From assembly GCA_963402885.1 (NCBI GenBank), contig OY727093.1, forward strand, positions 1,178,001-1,242,000: 64,000 nucleotides of DNA, given 5' to 3'. Origin of the DNA: Antedon bifida. Its lineage: Eukaryota > Echinodermata > Crinoidea > Comatulida > Antedonidae. The notes below the pieces were generated by a model. The model did not search any database and was not told the origin of the DNA. It saw nothing but the letters and a program-made list of their open reading frames with translations. Positions 62,876 to 64,000 of this stretch are shown here, in pieces. The translations under genes were made by a program, and so were the position numbers. Positions within the stretch are counted from its first letter, which is position 1, and each line of letters opens with the position of its first letter.

Positions 62876-63117
62876 AGGGAACTCTTCTGCACCACGAAAG
62901 CATACATGAGTCCAGTATCAGTGATGCAGCAGCCACAAGAAATAAAGTGGTGCGGTTGCTGCAAGAAAAGGGAACAATCCCCTGTGCAACCCACAGGGTT
63001 GTCAAAGGCTTCTGTGAAAAAGTGGTCAGGTTGATACCTTACCAACCGTACTGGTGGCTACAGCCCTCTCCATGTGGACCAGAAATCAACTTCACTTTAC
63101 TTGGAATCAAAAACAAA
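62876..63117 (+). CDS. Unrecognised coding-like stretch, possible exon
   Basis: Plus-strand frame open from about 62863 to a stop at 63204, markedly less A+T-rich than its surroundings. The central part reads ...ISDAAATRNKVVRLLQEKG, then TIPCATHRVVKGFCEKVVRL and IPYQPYWWLQPSPCGPEIN. KVVRL occurs twice. An acceptor-like tttattttattttttgcatttaaag precedes 62878, and GTAAAG at 63118 could be a donor. I do not recognise the protein. The minus strand of the same stretch also shows an acceptor (aaaccttgcag) and a strong donor (GTTG|GTAAGG, GT at 63044-63045), so a non-coding or 5'-UTR exon of NAV on that strand is an alternative. It could also be a decayed transposon fragment. Confidence 0.25.
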
Positions 63118-64000
63118 GTAAAGACTACTGCAAGGTTTAAGTATCAACTTAAATCATTAAGCATTTGGATTACATGTAAAATGACAACTGTTACAGCAAC
63201 GTAAAGGGGAGTCTTAGCAAGAACTTAACCTAATTTACTTTCTTCTATTATAGATTACAGCATTCTTGTTCTACCAGGTGGCTACTAAGATGCAATTTAG
63301 ATATGAAATAGGTACATCAAGTGGTATCAAGATCTGGAGATGACATAATATCAATCCATCTCAAGAATGATAACAATCTTAAAGATAGTAGGAGTAATTA
63401 AATTATCTAGGAATTGGGGTGGGGGAAGGAACTATGGAAAATTATAATTTAACTTGGGATCACAACACAATATTTACTTCATCATTATTTATTATCACCA
63501 ATGGACAAATGGAAAATATTGTGTGACTTTGTTCCTGATTGTCTTCTTAATGTGCACATTTGTAAAAAAGATTCATCAGATTTCTATGAAACGAAAATTA
63601 ATAGGTAAAAAGGTAAAACCTTACTTCTACGTCATGGCAGAGACTTCAATAAAAGTAATGATTTACCTAAAAATGATATTTATTTTTATAAACGATGTGT
63701 ACATTGTGTATTGGGACCATGTTCCTGTTTTTCTTCTAAATTCTGGAGCCAACCCTGAACAGTCTGTGTCGATAAAATAACTTTCTGAGGGTGAAATTAA
63801 TGTTTTGCTTACTATTATTTCAATTTCAACAGTAGTTTAAAATCAAATGTTATTTTATAACATTACAATGACATTAATTTAATTTTGTAAAACTGTCCAG
63901 TGGCATTCAAATGATTGATGATAATTTAAAGCTGATATTTAATTGCCAATAAACATATTTTCCTACATCAAATATCCGTAAATTTAAAAAAACAGATACA

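Larger units (their letters stand above)
59704..64000. other. 5' flank or 5' UTR/intron upstream of NAV candidate start
   Basis: No convincing promoter is visible. It holds a tRNA-like sequence at 61917, a 24-bp tandem repeat at 62348 and a coding-like stretch at 62876-63117. A small inverted pair, tctatgtac / gtacataga, lies at 59815-59840. The open frame at 63454-63780 is A+T-rich with no recognisable features. Confidence 0.5.

Noticed and set aside
63454-63780. 108-codon plus-strand frame
   Set aside because: Composition follows A+T-rich DNA, with no splice or family evidence and no predicted domain.
1-64000. Retroviral or LINE coding remnants
   Set aside because: No reverse transcriptase, integrase or gag-like motif was seen in any translated frame. 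Mobile sequence here appears to be non-coding.

Overview
This window is A+T-rich animal nuclear DNA (roughly one third G+C by eye). It carries exons with GT/AG junctions, very long introns and many short dispersed repeats. There are no operons, ribosome-binding sites, rRNA genes or CRISPR arrays. The organism is probably an invertebrate metazoan, perhaps a marine one, but no species can be named from the sequence alone.

One gene is securely recognised. It is a neuron navigator (NAV / UNC-53 / Sickie family) gene on the minus strand, cut off by the left edge. Read 5' to 3' on the minus strand, its supported exons are 35764-35881, 34608-34657, 8360-8432, 5003-5533, 3765-3959 and 916-3082. All six join with matching reading-frame phases and good splice sites. 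The first three plus the start of the fourth encode the N-terminal calponin-homology (CH) domain. The rest encodes a long Ser/Pro/Thr/Lys-rich disordered region with SxIP-type EB-binding motifs, an SH3 ligand, an 11-alanine run and the family's two SGYMSEG repeats. The coiled-coil and AAA+ parts of a full NAV protein must lie beyond base 1. A short first coding exon is needed upstream of 35881. Two phase-compatible candidates are reported (59653-59703 preferred, 54056-54094 alternative), neither certain.

The rest is intron or 5' flank. Introns of about 26 kb (8433-34607) and probably about 24 kb (35882-59652) hold miniature inverted-repeat elements, tandem duplications, tRNA-like SINE heads, a GAT microsatellite and dispersed fragments. 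They also hold several CpG-richer patches with splice donors that could be alternative first exons. The most structured non-coding object is a CpG-rich element at about 38245-39799. It contains two diverged ~355-bp direct subunits, each with paired CRE-like TGACGTCA sites, and its ends carry a shared inverted motif. A four-copy ~165-bp inverted-repeat family lies at 48-58 kb.

Two short stretches (62876-63117 plus strand, 46490-46710 minus strand) look more coding-like than their surroundings but are not recognised. No new multi-gene system is visible. The interest lies in the NAV gene's architecture and motifs and in the repeat families inside its introns.
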